Below are positions 7,891 to 15,814 of a DNA stretch of 64,000 nucleotides, piece by piece (position 1 is the stretch's first letter; the number at the start of each line of letters is the position of its first letter). The notes beneath the pieces are model-generated. The model did not search any database. It was given only the letters and a program-made list of their open reading frames with translations, and was not told where the DNA came from. A program made the translations under genes and the position numbers. The stretch comes from Desulfosudis oleivorans Hxd3 (GTDB lineage: Bacteria > Desulfobacterota > Desulfobacteria > Desulfobacterales > Desulfosudaceae): contig NC_009943.1 of the NCBI RefSeq assembly GCF_000018405.1, positions 2,359,001 to 2,423,000 of the forward strand, given 5' to 3'.

Positions 7891-8496
7891 ATGATCAGAC
7901 GTATACTGACGGTGTGTGTTGTCACGGTAACCCTTGCCATCACCGCGGTGTGTGCGCAGGCCCAGTCCCTGAGCTTTGACCTGGGCGTAAGTTCCGATAA
8001 TATCCGGGCCAACGCTCTTGTGGAAACAGAGTTTGAAGGCGCCACCCTGTACGCCGGCGCCGGCGGGCTTTATATCGAAGACGATTTCACGCTTTACAAC
8101 ATCAAGGCCGGGCTCAAGCAGAGTGTCTTTTCTCCGGCCCTGGTCCTGGGAATGGGATTCAAGGGCGTGGCGGGCGAAGCCGAGATAGGCCACTGGGACC
8201 CGGATATTGCTGTTGTGGGCTTCAACCTGCTGGGCGCGTTTGATTTTTCAAAAACAACAGCCAACGTGCCGGTGACTCTTTTTGCCGACATGGTCTATGC
8301 CCCGGACCCTTTGAGCTTTGCCGACTGTGAACAGTACATTGAGTATGCCGCCGGCGTGGAGTTCTATGTTGTCAATAACGGGGCCATTGTGGCCGAGTAC
8401 ATGAAAATCGACACCGACCTGGAACGTGGGGGCCTGGAAGTTGACAAGTCAGCCGACTCCATTTACCTGGGGTTCAAGCTGAAGCTGGGCCATTGA
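7891..8496 (+). CDS. YfaZ-like outer membrane beta-barrel protein
   Basis: The 201-residue product has a signal peptide (MIRRILTVCVVTVTLAITAV, cleavage near AQAQS). It then has alternating amphipathic strands ending with the aromatic-poor SIYLGFKLKLGH, as in small outer-membrane barrels. Length, the internal GxGGLYIEDDF strand pair and the EYAAGVEFY segment fit the YfaZ family, whose function is not established. AAGGAGGACCGC gives a strong start. It ends before a bidirectional terminator and stands alone. Family assignment is moderate; outer-membrane location is more secure. Confidence 0.72.
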   Translation: MIRRILTVCVVTVTLAITAVCAQAQSLSFDLGVSSDNIRANALVETEFEGATLYAGAGGLYIEDDFTLYNIKAGLKQSVFSPALVLGMGFKGVAGEAEIGHWDPDIAVVGFNLLGAFDFSKTTANVPVTLFADMVYAPDPLSFADCEQYIEYAAGVEFYVVNNGAIVAEYMKIDTDLERGGLEVDKSADSIYLGFKLKLGH

Positions 8497-8553
8497 TTCC
8501 TGAACATATTTAAGTCATTGCGCCAGCGAAGCAATCCTGTCCATATACGGGTG

Positions 8554-8628
8554 CCTGTTTGTAGTGACGCCGTGAGGCGTTCGCCGGCCGGCCGGCCCCA
8601 ATGCCCTTACGGGCACACGACAAACAGG
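8554..8628. repeat. REP-like palindromic element (A'/B' modules)
   Basis: The element is bounded by CCTGTTTGT (8554-8562) and its complement ACAAACAGG (8620-8628). Inside are two palindromic modules, around ACGCCGTGAGGCGT and GCCCTTACGGGC, separated by a GGCC-rich linker. The same two modules recur in the opposite orientation in the 24.7-24.95 kb tandem array, so this is a dispersed repeat family. Confidence 0.7.
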
Positions 8629-8677
8629 GCGTACATCCACTCACGGGTTTGGGACCATAGAAAAATTTTAGAAACAC

Positions 8678-8713
8678 AAAAAAAGGGGGGCACCGCCAGT
8701 GCCCCCCTTTTTG
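8678..8713. terminator. Bidirectional rho-independent terminator
   Basis: A run of A, GGGGGGCAC, a six-base loop, GTGCCCCCC on the opposite arm and a run of T form a strong hairpin. It sits exactly between the convergent YfaZ-like gene (ends 8496) and mrp (ends 8740), so it can terminate both. Confidence 0.87.
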
Positions 8714-8739
8714 TTTTTCTTCGAATCGCGCAGAAGTGT

Positions 8740-9600
8740 CTACTTGCCCACCAGATCGGCCATGGCCTGAGCCACACTGGCAAAGGCTTTTGTCACCGGT
8801 GAATCCGGATATTCAGACTGATAGGAAATGCCGGAGTCCCCGCATGTCACCATATTCGTGTCAAACGGAATTCTTCCGAGGAAATTAATGTCCGCATCTT
8901 TGGCCGTCCGCTCACCCCCGCCGGAACCGAACAGGTCAACGGTTTTGCCGCAATGGGGGCAGGTAAATCCGCTCATGTTTTCAATCAGGCCAAAGGCCTC
9001 CATCTTCACGGTCTTGCAGAAGTTAATGGACTTGCGGATGTCGGCCAGTGCCACTTCCTGAGGTGTAGTGACAATAATGGCCTTTGCGCCTAGAATCAGC
9101 TGGGCCACGGTCAGGGGTTCGTCCCCGGTGCCCGGCGGCGAGTCAATGATCAGAAAATCAAGATCCCCCCAGGCCACGTCACCGATAAACTGCTGAATCA
9201 CGGTGTGCTTGATGGGCCCCCGCCAGATGATGGCGTCATCCTTGCTCAGGCTCAGCGACTCAATGGAAATGGCGGAAAGATTGTCCGAATAGGGCACCGG
9301 AATCATTTTCCGCTCCTGTGTCACGCCGGGCATTTCAGTGAGACCCAGCATGCGGGGAATGTCCGGGCCGTGGATATCCACATCCATCAGCCCCACCTTG
9401 AATCCCCGGTCGGCCAGGGCCAGGGCCAGGTTGACCGACGTGCTGGTTTTGCCCACGCCGCCCTTGCCGCTCATCACGATGAACTTGTGCTTGATCCGGG
9501 CCAGGGATTCCTCAATGCCGGCCCCCGGGTCCCGTTGCTGCTGTTGCTGCTGCTTCTGCTTGGTTCCGCAAAGCGGAACCCCCTGCTGTGTGTTGCTCAT
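8740..9600 (-). CDS. mrp: Mrp/NBP35 family P-loop ATPase, iron-sulfur carrier
   Basis: The 286-residue protein belongs to the Mrp/ApbC group that binds and delivers Fe-S clusters. It has a deviant Walker A GKGGVGKTS (about 44-52), the MDVDIHGPDIPRMLGL switch region, DSPPGTGDEPLT, and a CPHCG pair (about 212-216). In the family that pair bridges a cluster at the dimer interface. A poly-Gln stretch (KQKQQQQQQR, about 15-24) lies in the disordered N-terminus, encoded by a CAG/CAA tract at about 9532-9555. The DUF134 gene is immediately upstream, 30 nt away, a pairing seen in other anaerobes. Start ATG 9600 follows AAAGGAGCAGAACC. Confidence 0.93.
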   Translation of the reverse strand: MSNTQQGVPLCGTKQKQQQQQQRDPGAGIEESLARIKHKFIVMSGKGGVGKTSTSVNLALALADRGFKVGLMDVDIHGPDIPRMLGLTEMPGVTQERKMIPVPYSDNLSAISIESLSLSKDDAIIWRGPIKHTVIQQFIGDVAWGDLDFLIIDSPPGTGDEPLTVAQLILGAKAIIVTTPQEVALADIRKSINFCKTVKMEAFGLIENMSGFTCPHCGKTVDLFGSGGGERTAKDADINFLGRIPFDTNMVTCGDSGISYQSEYPDSPVTKAFASVAQAMADLVGK

Positions 9601-9630
9601 GGTTCTGCTCCTTTTATATCAACCCTGGCG

Positions 9631-10047
9631 TTATTTTTCCGCCTTTTTATCTTCTTCCTTTTTGCACATGGGACACTCATGGGGCGTCCCGCCGCTTGAG
9701 ACAACGGGCCACTCCTGCCGGCATTTGCCGCAGAAAAGCACGGCCCCGTCCGGACCGGTGCGAAGATAGTTGCCGCCCTCGATGCGAATGGCCATGCCGT
9801 TGACCAGGGCATCAGCCACGGTCTTCCGGGCCTTGCGCACCACCCGGCCGAAGGTGGCCCTGGAGATATTCATGTGCCGGCCCGCCTCCTCGTGGGGAAG
9901 GCCCTGCAGGTCAGCCAGCATCAGGGCCTCCAGCTCGTCCACGGTCAGCCCCACCTCCCTGAGCATGCGCAAAGGCACCCCCCGGGGCTTGAAGTAGCAG
10001 ACATCCGGTTCAGAGACAACTGTTCGTGTTTTCGTAGGTCTCGGCAT
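9631..10047 (-). CDS. DUF134 (UPF0251) family DNA-binding protein with C-terminal zinc ribbon
   Basis: The 138-residue protein starts MPRPTKTRTV, typical of DUF134. A helix-turn-helix of the sigma-70 region 4 kind covers about residues 36-82 (LTVDELEALMLADLQGLPHEEAGRHM then ISRATFGRVVRKARK). The C-terminus carries CGKC (about 111-114) and CPMC (about 129-132), a likely zinc ribbon, and ends in a Lys/Glu tail. Function is not established experimentally to my knowledge. The fold suggests a small transcription regulator, and the gene directly precedes mrp, so it may regulate or work with Fe-S cluster handling. Confidence 0.85.
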   Translation of the reverse strand: MPRPTKTRTVVSEPDVCYFKPRGVPLRMLREVGLTVDELEALMLADLQGLPHEEAGRHMNISRATFGRVVRKARKTVADALVNGMAIRIEGGNYLRTGPDGAVLFCGKCRQEWPVVSSGGTPHECPMCKKEEDKKAEK

Positions 10048-10155
10048 AGTCTATTATGAGTATATGCTCAAAATTTGTTTCTTGGTGACTTATTGATAAG
10101 GACTGCCCAAGGGAATGTCAAGCTTTTCCATAAGAAAACCCGGCGCAAACATGTC

Positions 10156-10178
10156 ATTGCCCGGCTTGACCGGGCAAT
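10156..10178. repeat. Short perfect palindrome (REP-like)
   Basis: ATTGCCCGG, a five-base loop CTTGA and CCGGGCAAT form a perfect 9-bp hairpin in the gap between the crotonase gene end and the DUF134 gene start. The sequence matches a common intergenic palindrome in Proteobacteria. There is no T tract, so it is not a standard terminator. Confidence 0.6.
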
Positions 10179-10215
10179 CCAGCGTAAAATTGACCAAATA
10201 CCCTATTCAAAAAAA

Positions 10216-10929
10216 TCAGCTTCTCGTCAGCCGGGCCAGCTCTTTCAACCCCTTGCGCTCGTTGGCAAGGGCATCGACGAAAAAGGACTTGTCGCGGTGC
10301 TCGATCAGCCGCTTGACGGTCAGGGCCATGTCAAAATTCACCGCGCAGATCTGGCGGGCAACGGTTTTTGCCCGGTCCATCAACACATCCGGCGCCACCA
10401 CCTCGTTTACCAGGCCCCACTCCAGCGCCCTGCCCGCTGAAATAAACTCGCAGGTCAGAGACATCTGCTTGGCCCGGCGCCGGCCCACGGCCTGCTGTAA
10501 AAACTGGGTCATGCCCCACCCCGGCTGAATACCCACCTTGGCGTGAGTGTCGGCAAAAGATGCGTTTTCCGAGGCAATCAGAAAATCGCAGTTGAGCGCC
10601 AGCTCAAACCCGCCGGTAATGGCATAGCCGTTGACCGCGCCGATGATTGGCTTTTCGCACTCTCCCATTACGTCCACCATGTCCCTGCCGTCACCCCTGG
10701 GGTCGATCAGGTTGTCCGTGGCCAGGCAGGCCAGGTCCAGGCCGGAACAGAAAGACTTACCGCTTCCGGTGATAATCGCCACCTTGATACCCCCATCCCC
10801 GGCCACCCGGTCAATGGCGTCATACAACCCCTGCAGCAGGGCCTGGTTGATGGCATTGCGCCGCTCCGGCCGGTTCAGGGTGATAACCGCCACTTCGCCT
10901 TCACACTCAAACAGTATCGGCTGTTCCAT
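10216..10929 (-). CDS. Crotonase (enoyl-CoA hydratase/isomerase) family protein, atypical active site
   Basis: The 237-residue protein has the crotonase CoA-binding pattern. RPERRNAIN precedes an oxyanion-hole loop GSGKSFCSGLDL, and GYAITGGFELALNCD carries the first catalytic glutamate position. In the second position canonical hydratases have Glu (QPEI before the PGAGG loop), but here the segment reads FADTHAKVGIQPGWG, with His. Many actinobacterial EchA proteins share that form. So it may be an isomerase, thioesterase-like or other crotonase rather than a true hydratase. The start at 10929 (MEQPILF) matches the family; the longer frame would run into a hydrophobic non-family stretch. It is a single gene with no adjacent beta-oxidation partners. 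Confidence 0.85.
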   Translation of the reverse strand: MEQPILFECEGEVAVITLNRPERRNAINQALLQGLYDAIDRVAGDGGIKVAIITGSGKSFCSGLDLACLATDNLIDPRGDGRDMVDVMGECEKPIIGAVNGYAITGGFELALNCDFLIASENASFADTHAKVGIQPGWGMTQFLQQAVGRRRAKQMSLTCEFISAGRALEWGLVNEVVAPDVLMDRAKTVARQICAVNFDMALTVKRLIEHRDKSFFVDALANERKGLKELARLTRS

Positions 10930-11140
10930 GTTTTCTCCGTAACAATAAAAAGACTTTTTATGTTCTTTAACTGGTTGTTTCTTCTTTGCCGCCGGAATGA
11001 AAAACCTGCCGTTCCGGGGAGTAGCCGCAACACTTTTAATCGCATGGGAATAATACAACCCTCACTGCCGGACGGCAAGACAAAACCGGCACCGTAAACA
11101 CAGCCCATCATCTCCTGGTCGGATAAGCATTGATCAACAC

Positions 11141-11169
11141 TTGAAAAATGAACGAAGTGCGGGTAAAGT
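11141..11169 (+). promoter_or_regulatory. Candidate promoter of the polysaccharide operon
   Basis: The 392-nt gap from 10930 to 11321 is non-coding. It holds TTGAAA (11141-11146), a 17-nt spacer and TAAAGT (11164-11169) about 150 nt before rfbF. Further on is a short palindrome CCTGCATGCGCAGG near 11236. I see no JUMPstart/ops element. The promoter is plausible, not certain. Confidence 0.45.
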
Positions 11170-11321
11170 AAGGCGACAAAACGCAGTGGCGGGCGCATGA
11201 TCAGCAGGTTTTTAATGATGCGAAAAACGATACCCCTGCATGCGCAGGAGAAACCATTAAAAGATTTGCACCGACAATGGCGGCCATTTGTCCTGCTAAA
11301 ACAGGGGCAAAGGAGCGACAA

Positions 11322-12098
11322 ATGAAAGTTCTGGTTCTTGCGGGCGGGCTGGGCACCCGTATCAGTGAAGAGACCGATGTCCGGCCCAAGCCCATGGTGG
11401 AGATCGGCGGCAAACCCATCCTGTGGCATATCATGAAAATCTATTCCCATTACGGTTTCAATGATTTTCTGGTGCTGCTCGGGTACAGGGGATATGTGAT
11501 CAAGGAATATTTTGCCAACTATTTTCTTCACCAAAGCGACGTCACCTTTGACCTGAAAAACAACCGGATGGAGATTCACAACAATGCCTGTGAACCCTGG
11601 AAGGTAACCCTTCTGGATACCGGCACCAACACCATGACCGGTGGCCGAATCCTGCGGGCAAAAACCTTTGTCGAAAACGAACCCTTTATGCTGACATACG
11701 GAGACGGCGTGGCCGACATTGATCTTCATGCTTTAGTAAATTTTCATCAATCGCATGGGAAAGCCCTGACCATGACATCGGTTCAACCGGAAGGGCGATT
11801 CGGGGCTGTAGATTCCGATGACAACGGGCTGATTGAGGAGTTCCACGAAAAGCCCAGAGGAGACGGGGCCTGGATCAACGGCGGGTTCTTTGTCTGCCAG
11901 CCAAAAGTGTTGGATTACATCAAAGACGGGGACAAAAGCGTGTTTGAACGTGCGCCCCTTGAAACTCTGGCAAAAGACCGGCAGCTGTATGCTTATAAAC
12001 ACCATGGATTCTGGAAATGCATGGATACGCTTCGCGACAAGATATATCTGAACCAGTTATGGGAAAACAATCAGGCCGAATGGAAGACCTGGAAATGA
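11322..12098 (+). CDS. rfbF: Glucose-1-phosphate cytidylyltransferase
   Basis: It makes CDP-glucose from CTP and glucose-1-phosphate, the entry to CDP-linked 6-deoxyhexoses. The 258-residue protein starts MKVLVLAGGLGTRISEET with the nucleotidyltransferase signature. It continues with RPKPMVEIGGKPILWHIMK and the catalytic LTYGDGVADID region. It ends with a family-typical WKCMDTLRDK. AAAGGAGCGACAA precedes the ATG at 11322. Its stop overlaps the rfbG start (ATGA), so the two are translationally coupled. This is the first gene of the operon. Confidence 0.95.
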   Translation: MKVLVLAGGLGTRISEETDVRPKPMVEIGGKPILWHIMKIYSHYGFNDFLVLLGYRGYVIKEYFANYFLHQSDVTFDLKNNRMEIHNNACEPWKVTLLDTGTNTMTGGRILRAKTFVENEPFMLTYGDGVADIDLHALVNFHQSHGKALTMTSVQPEGRFGAVDSDDNGLIEEFHEKPRGDGAWINGGFFVCQPKVLDYIKDGDKSVFERAPLETLAKDRQLYAYKHHGFWKCMDTLRDKIYLNQLWENNQAEWKTWK

Positions 12099-13183
12099 AA
12101 AACCTTTTTCAGAACGCGTATCACCGCCGGAGAGTGCTGGTCACCGGGCATACCGGCTTTAAAGGGTCATGGCTCTCCTTCTGGCTTTCGCAAATGGGCG
12201 CCGATGTGTACGGCTACTCCCTGGCGCCCGAGACCCGGCCCAATCACTTCTCTCTGCTCAACCCGGGTGACGAAACCCCTGAAACCGACATCCGGGATAT
12301 CCGACAAGTAATTGACTGCTTTCAGTCCTTTCAGCCGGAAATCGTTTTTCACCTGGCCGCTCAGTCCCTGGTGCGCCGGTCCTACCGTGAACCCCTCGAC
12401 ACCTTTGCCGCCAATGTCATGGGCACGGCCAACATACTCGAGGCCTGCCGGCTGACAAAATCCGTGCGGGCCGTGGTGATCGTGACCAGTGACAAGTGCT
12501 ACCAGAACAATGAATGGGAATGGGGATACCGGGAGAGCGACCCCATGGGCGGCCATGACCCTTACAGCGCCTCCAAGGGGTGCGCGGAACTTGTCACCGC
12601 CGCTTTCCGGAATTCTTTTTTTTCTACAGGCACCGGCCATCCGGCCCTGATGGCCACGGCCCGGGCCGGTAATGTGATCGGCGGCGGCGACTGGGCCGAA
12701 GACCGCCTGATTCCGGACGTGGCCCGTGCTTTCAACAAAAAAGAAACCATGAAAATCCGTAACCCCCATGGACTCCGTCCCTGGCAGCATGTGCTGGAGC
12801 CGCTTTCCGGATACCTGATGCTGGGACAACGCCTGATTGAAGGAGACCGGGGACTTGCCGATGCCTGGAATTTTGGGCCGTCGGAAGAAGACACGCTTCC
12901 GGTAATAACGCTTCTGAAACGGTTAAAAACTCACTGGTCCGACCTGGACTTTGATGTGGACCAACAGCCGGACCAGCCCCACGAGGCCGGTCTGCTCCGG
13001 CTGGACTCTTCTAAAGCCAGGCGGAAACTTGGCTGGCAACCGGTCTGGAACTGTGACCAGGCCCTTGAAAGGACCGCAGCCTGGTACCAGGCGTTTTACA
13101 ACCAGGCTACGATTCTGACCGGCGCGGATCTGGCGGCCTATATCGAGTCGGCCCGTTCAAAAGGATTGCCATGGGCGCAATAA
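12095..13183 (+). CDS. rfbG: CDP-glucose 4,6-dehydratase
   Basis: A short-chain dehydrogenase that converts CDP-glucose to CDP-4-keto-6-deoxyglucose. The 362-residue product begins MKNLFQNAYHRRRVLVTGHT with the GHTGFKGSW NAD-binding loop characteristic of RfbG. It has VTSDKCYQNNEWEWGYRE and the YSASKGCAE catalytic Tyr-Lys segment. The ATG at 12095 overlaps the rfbF stop by 4 nt and gives the normal length; upstream in-frame ATGs lie inside rfbF. The next gene overlaps its 3' end by 13 nt. Confidence 0.95.
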   Translation: MKNLFQNAYHRRRVLVTGHTGFKGSWLSFWLSQMGADVYGYSLAPETRPNHFSLLNPGDETPETDIRDIRQVIDCFQSFQPEIVFHLAAQSLVRRSYREPLDTFAANVMGTANILEACRLTKSVRAVVIVTSDKCYQNNEWEWGYRESDPMGGHDPYSASKGCAELVTAAFRNSFFSTGTGHPALMATARAGNVIGGGDWAEDRLIPDVARAFNKKETMKIRNPHGLRPWQHVLEPLSGYLMLGQRLIEGDRGLADAWNFGPSEEDTLPVITLLKRLKTHWSDLDFDVDQQPDQPHEAGLLRLDSSKARRKLGWQPVWNCDQALERTAAWYQAFYNQATILTGADLAAYIESARSKGLPWAQ

Positions 13184-13746
13184 CGACGCCGCGCTTCGAC
13201 ATCACCCCCCTGCCCCTCTCCGGTCTTTGTCTTGTCCAGCGAAAACGAATGGGCGATGCCAGGGGGTTTCTGGAGCGGCTGTTCTGTGCCGAAGAGCTGA
13301 CCCGGGCCGGATGGGACGGGCCGATTGCGCAGATCAACCACACTTATACCGCCGCTGCCGGAACTTTGCGGGGCATGCATTTTCAGCGCCCACCCCACGC
13401 TGAGAAAAAGCTGGTGATGTGTCTTAAAGGCCGGGTGTTTGATGTTGCCGTTGATACCCGCAAAGGGTCCCCCACATTTCTGAAGTGGCACGGAGAAATT
13501 CTAGCCCCTGAAGCGGCCAACGCCCTTTTAATTCCTGAAGGCTTTGCCCACGGTTTTCAAACCCTGACCGACGATGTTGAGATGCTCTATTGTCACTCCG
13601 CGGTTTACGCGCCGGATCACGAGGGCGGGCTTCACCCTCAGGACCCGGCCATCAATATTCAGTGGCCGGATGAACTTGTCACACTTTCGGACAGAGACCA
13701 GGGTCATCCATTCTTGGGCGATTCATTTGAGGGGGTTGCCTTATGA
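13171..13746 (+). CDS. dTDP-4-dehydrorhamnose 3,5-epimerase-like cupin (CDP-sugar epimerase)
   Basis: A RmlC-type cupin of 191 residues. It has the GTLRGMHFQ segment (catalytic His region), a KLVMCLKGRVFDVAVDTRKGSPTF strand pair and the conserved LIPEGFAHGFQTL. RmlC enzymes epimerise C3/C5 of 4-keto-6-deoxy sugars. In this operon the substrate is presumably the CDP-sugar made by RfbG, or its methylated product, not dTDP-sugar, because no RmlA/B/D genes are present. It overlaps rfbG by 13 nt and the methyltransferase by 4 nt. Family firm; exact epimerised carbon unknown. Confidence 0.88.
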   Translation: MGAITTPRFDITPLPLSGLCLVQRKRMGDARGFLERLFCAEELTRAGWDGPIAQINHTYTAAAGTLRGMHFQRPPHAEKKLVMCLKGRVFDVAVDTRKGSPTFLKWHGEILAPEAANALLIPEGFAHGFQTLTDDVEMLYCHSAVYAPDHEGGLHPQDPAINIQWPDELVTLSDRDQGHPFLGDSFEGVAL

Positions 13747-14966
13747 GATGCCGTCATTGCGGATCTGAACTGACTCTTCCCCTCATGGACTTTGGCACGG
13801 CCCCGCCCTCCAACGCCTACCTGAACGCCGCGGACCTGAACAGGCCGGAGACCTTTTATCCCCTCAGGGTGATGGCCTGTACCAACTGCCGGCTGGTCCA
13901 GACGGAGGACTACGCCAGGGCAGACCAGCTTTTTGCACCGGATTACGCCTATTTTTCATCCACCGCCACCACCTGGCTGAATCACGCGGCCGACTACTGC
14001 CGTATGATCACAGCGAGGCTTGAGCTTAATGACCAAAGCTTTGTAGTGGAAGTGGCTTCAAATGATGGCTACCTGCTGAAGAACTTTGTGGCTGCCGGTA
14101 TTCCCTGCCTGGGTATTGAACCCACCACTGCCACTGCCGACGCGGCCGAGCGGCTGAGTATTCCGGTATTACGAAAGTTTTTCGGTGCCGACCTGGCAAA
14201 ACAGCTGGTCGATGAAAACCGGCAGGCGGACCTGATTATCGGCAACAATGTTTACGCCCATGTGCCGGACATCAACGACTTTACCGCCGGCCTGAAGGCA
14301 GCCTTAAAACCCGGCGGAACCATTACCCTGGAATTTCCCCACCTGCTGAACCTTATCCGCGAATGCCAGTTCGACACCATTTATCACGAACATTTTTCCT
14401 ATTTTTCCCTTTACACGGTCTGCCGGATATTTGAGGCATATGAGCTCCGGGTGTGGCACGTGGAAGAGCTGCCCACCCATGGCGGAAGCCTGAGGGTTTA
14501 CGGCTGTCACCGGGAAGACCGGCGCCCGGACGACCCTTCGGTCAGCCGTCTTTTAAACAAAGAAACGCAAAACGGCCTGCTGGATGAAAACGTTTACCAG
14601 TCATTTCAGGCCCGGGCCGACAAAATAAAAAACGACCTGCTTGCTTTTCTGATCGAACAGAAACTGCAGGGCAACACCGTTGCCGCTTACGGCGCCGCAG
14701 CCAAGGGAAACACCCTGCTCAACTACGCGGGCATCAAACCGGACCTGCTTGCCTTTGTCTGCGACGCGGCCCCTTCCAAGCAGGGCAGGTTTCTGCCCGG
14801 CAGCCGCATCCCTATCCTGCCACCGTCTGCATTACAGGAAGAAAAGCCGGATTATGTGCTGATTCTGCCGTGGAACCTCAAGGATGAGGTCATGCGGCAG
14901 CAAGGCAAAATCTCCGAATGGGGCGGCCGATTTTTTGTGGCCGTGCCGGAACTGGAGCTGTTATGA
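13743..14966 (+). CDS. NDP-hexose C-methyltransferase (TylCIII-like, three-domain)
   Basis: The 407-residue protein shows the full architecture of sugar C-methyltransferases. An N-terminal zinc-binding region carries CRHCGS (about 2-7) and CTNCRLVQ (about 40-47). A SAM-binding domain has VVEVASNDGYLLKNF (about 102-116). A C-terminal domain has AAYGAAAKGNTLLNYAG (about 318-334). Enzymes of this family add a methyl group to C3 of a 4-keto-6-deoxysugar. Between CDP-sugar genes it points to a C-methyl-branched CDP-6-deoxyhexose. It is coupled by ATGA to both neighbours. Confidence 0.88.
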   Translation: MRCRHCGSELTLPLMDFGTAPPSNAYLNAADLNRPETFYPLRVMACTNCRLVQTEDYARADQLFAPDYAYFSSTATTWLNHAADYCRMITARLELNDQSFVVEVASNDGYLLKNFVAAGIPCLGIEPTTATADAAERLSIPVLRKFFGADLAKQLVDENRQADLIIGNNVYAHVPDINDFTAGLKAALKPGGTITLEFPHLLNLIRECQFDTIYHEHFSYFSLYTVCRIFEAYELRVWHVEELPTHGGSLRVYGCHREDRRPDDPSVSRLLNKETQNGLLDENVYQSFQARADKIKNDLLAFLIEQKLQGNTVAAYGAAAKGNTLLNYAGIKPDLLAFVCDAAPSKQGRFLPGSRIPILPPSALQEEKPDYVLILPWNLKDEVMRQQGKISEWGGRFFVAVPELELL

Positions 14967-15814
14967 GAATCCTGGTAACCGGAGCCACTGGTTTTGTGGG
15001 CAGGCATCTTGTGCCCGAGTTGTTGACCCGAGGCCATGAAGTCGTGACGGCATCCCGTGATGCCAGAAAAGCGACTTCCATGCCCTGGTATGATAAGGTC
15101 ACCCCTATCGTTTTTGATCTTTTGACGGAAACATCAAACCCAACTCTGTTGCCGGATTCACTGGATATGGCAATCCATCTGGCATGGCCGGGCCTGCCGA
15201 ACTATAAAAGCCTGTTCCATTTTGAAGAGAATCTGCCTGCGTCCTATTTTTTTATCAAACGTCTGGTGCAGTCGGGCGTAACCCGGATAATGGTTACCGG
15301 CACCTGTTTTGAGTATGGCATGCAGGAAGGCGCTTTATCGGAAGACACCCCGACAATGCCTTCCAACCCCTATGGCCTGGCAAAAGACACATTGCGCAAA
15401 TCTCTTGAGATGCTTCATCGTTATCACGATTTTAACCTGCAATGGATCCGGCTGTTTTATATGTACGGACCGGGACAGAGCCCCAACAGCCTTCTCTCCC
15501 TTCTGGATGCGGCGATTGATAATGATGAGCCTGTATTCAACATGTCGGGCGGCGAGCAGTTGCGCGATTACCTGCCGGTTGAGGAAGTGGCCCGGCGTGT
15601 GGCCTTGCTGGTCGGGCACCCGGAGTGCACGGGCATTATCAACTGCTGCAGCGGCCAGCCCGTTTCCGTGCGCCAGCTGGTGGAACAACGAATCGCCGAA
15701 CGACAGTCAAACATATCCCTGAACCTGGGCTATTATCCCTACCCGGAGTATGAACCGATGTCGTTCTGGGGTGTTCCTGAAAAACTGGATCAAGTATTAA
15801 AACATGAGCCATAA
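14963..15814 (+). CDS. NAD-dependent epimerase/dehydratase (probable NDP-4-ketohexose reductase)
   Basis: A short-chain dehydrogenase of the extended type, 283 residues, beginning MRILVTGATGFVGRHLVPEL with the TGxxGFxG dinucleotide loop. YGLAKDTLRKS holds the catalytic Tyr and Lys. The start at 14963 overlaps the methyltransferase stop (ATGA) and gives the family N-terminus. As the last sugar-modifying gene of the CDP block, it is likely the C4 ketoreductase that finishes the branched deoxysugar, though an epimerase role cannot be excluded. It overlaps the next gene by 11 nt. Confidence 0.83.
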   Translation: MRILVTGATGFVGRHLVPELLTRGHEVVTASRDARKATSMPWYDKVTPIVFDLLTETSNPTLLPDSLDMAIHLAWPGLPNYKSLFHFEENLPASYFFIKRLVQSGVTRIMVTGTCFEYGMQEGALSEDTPTMPSNPYGLAKDTLRKSLEMLHRYHDFNLQWIRLFYMYGPGQSPNSLLSLLDAAIDNDEPVFNMSGGEQLRDYLPVEEVARRVALLVGHPECTGIINCCSGQPVSVRQLVEQRIAERQSNISLNLGYYPYPEYEPMSFWGVPEKLDQVLKHEP

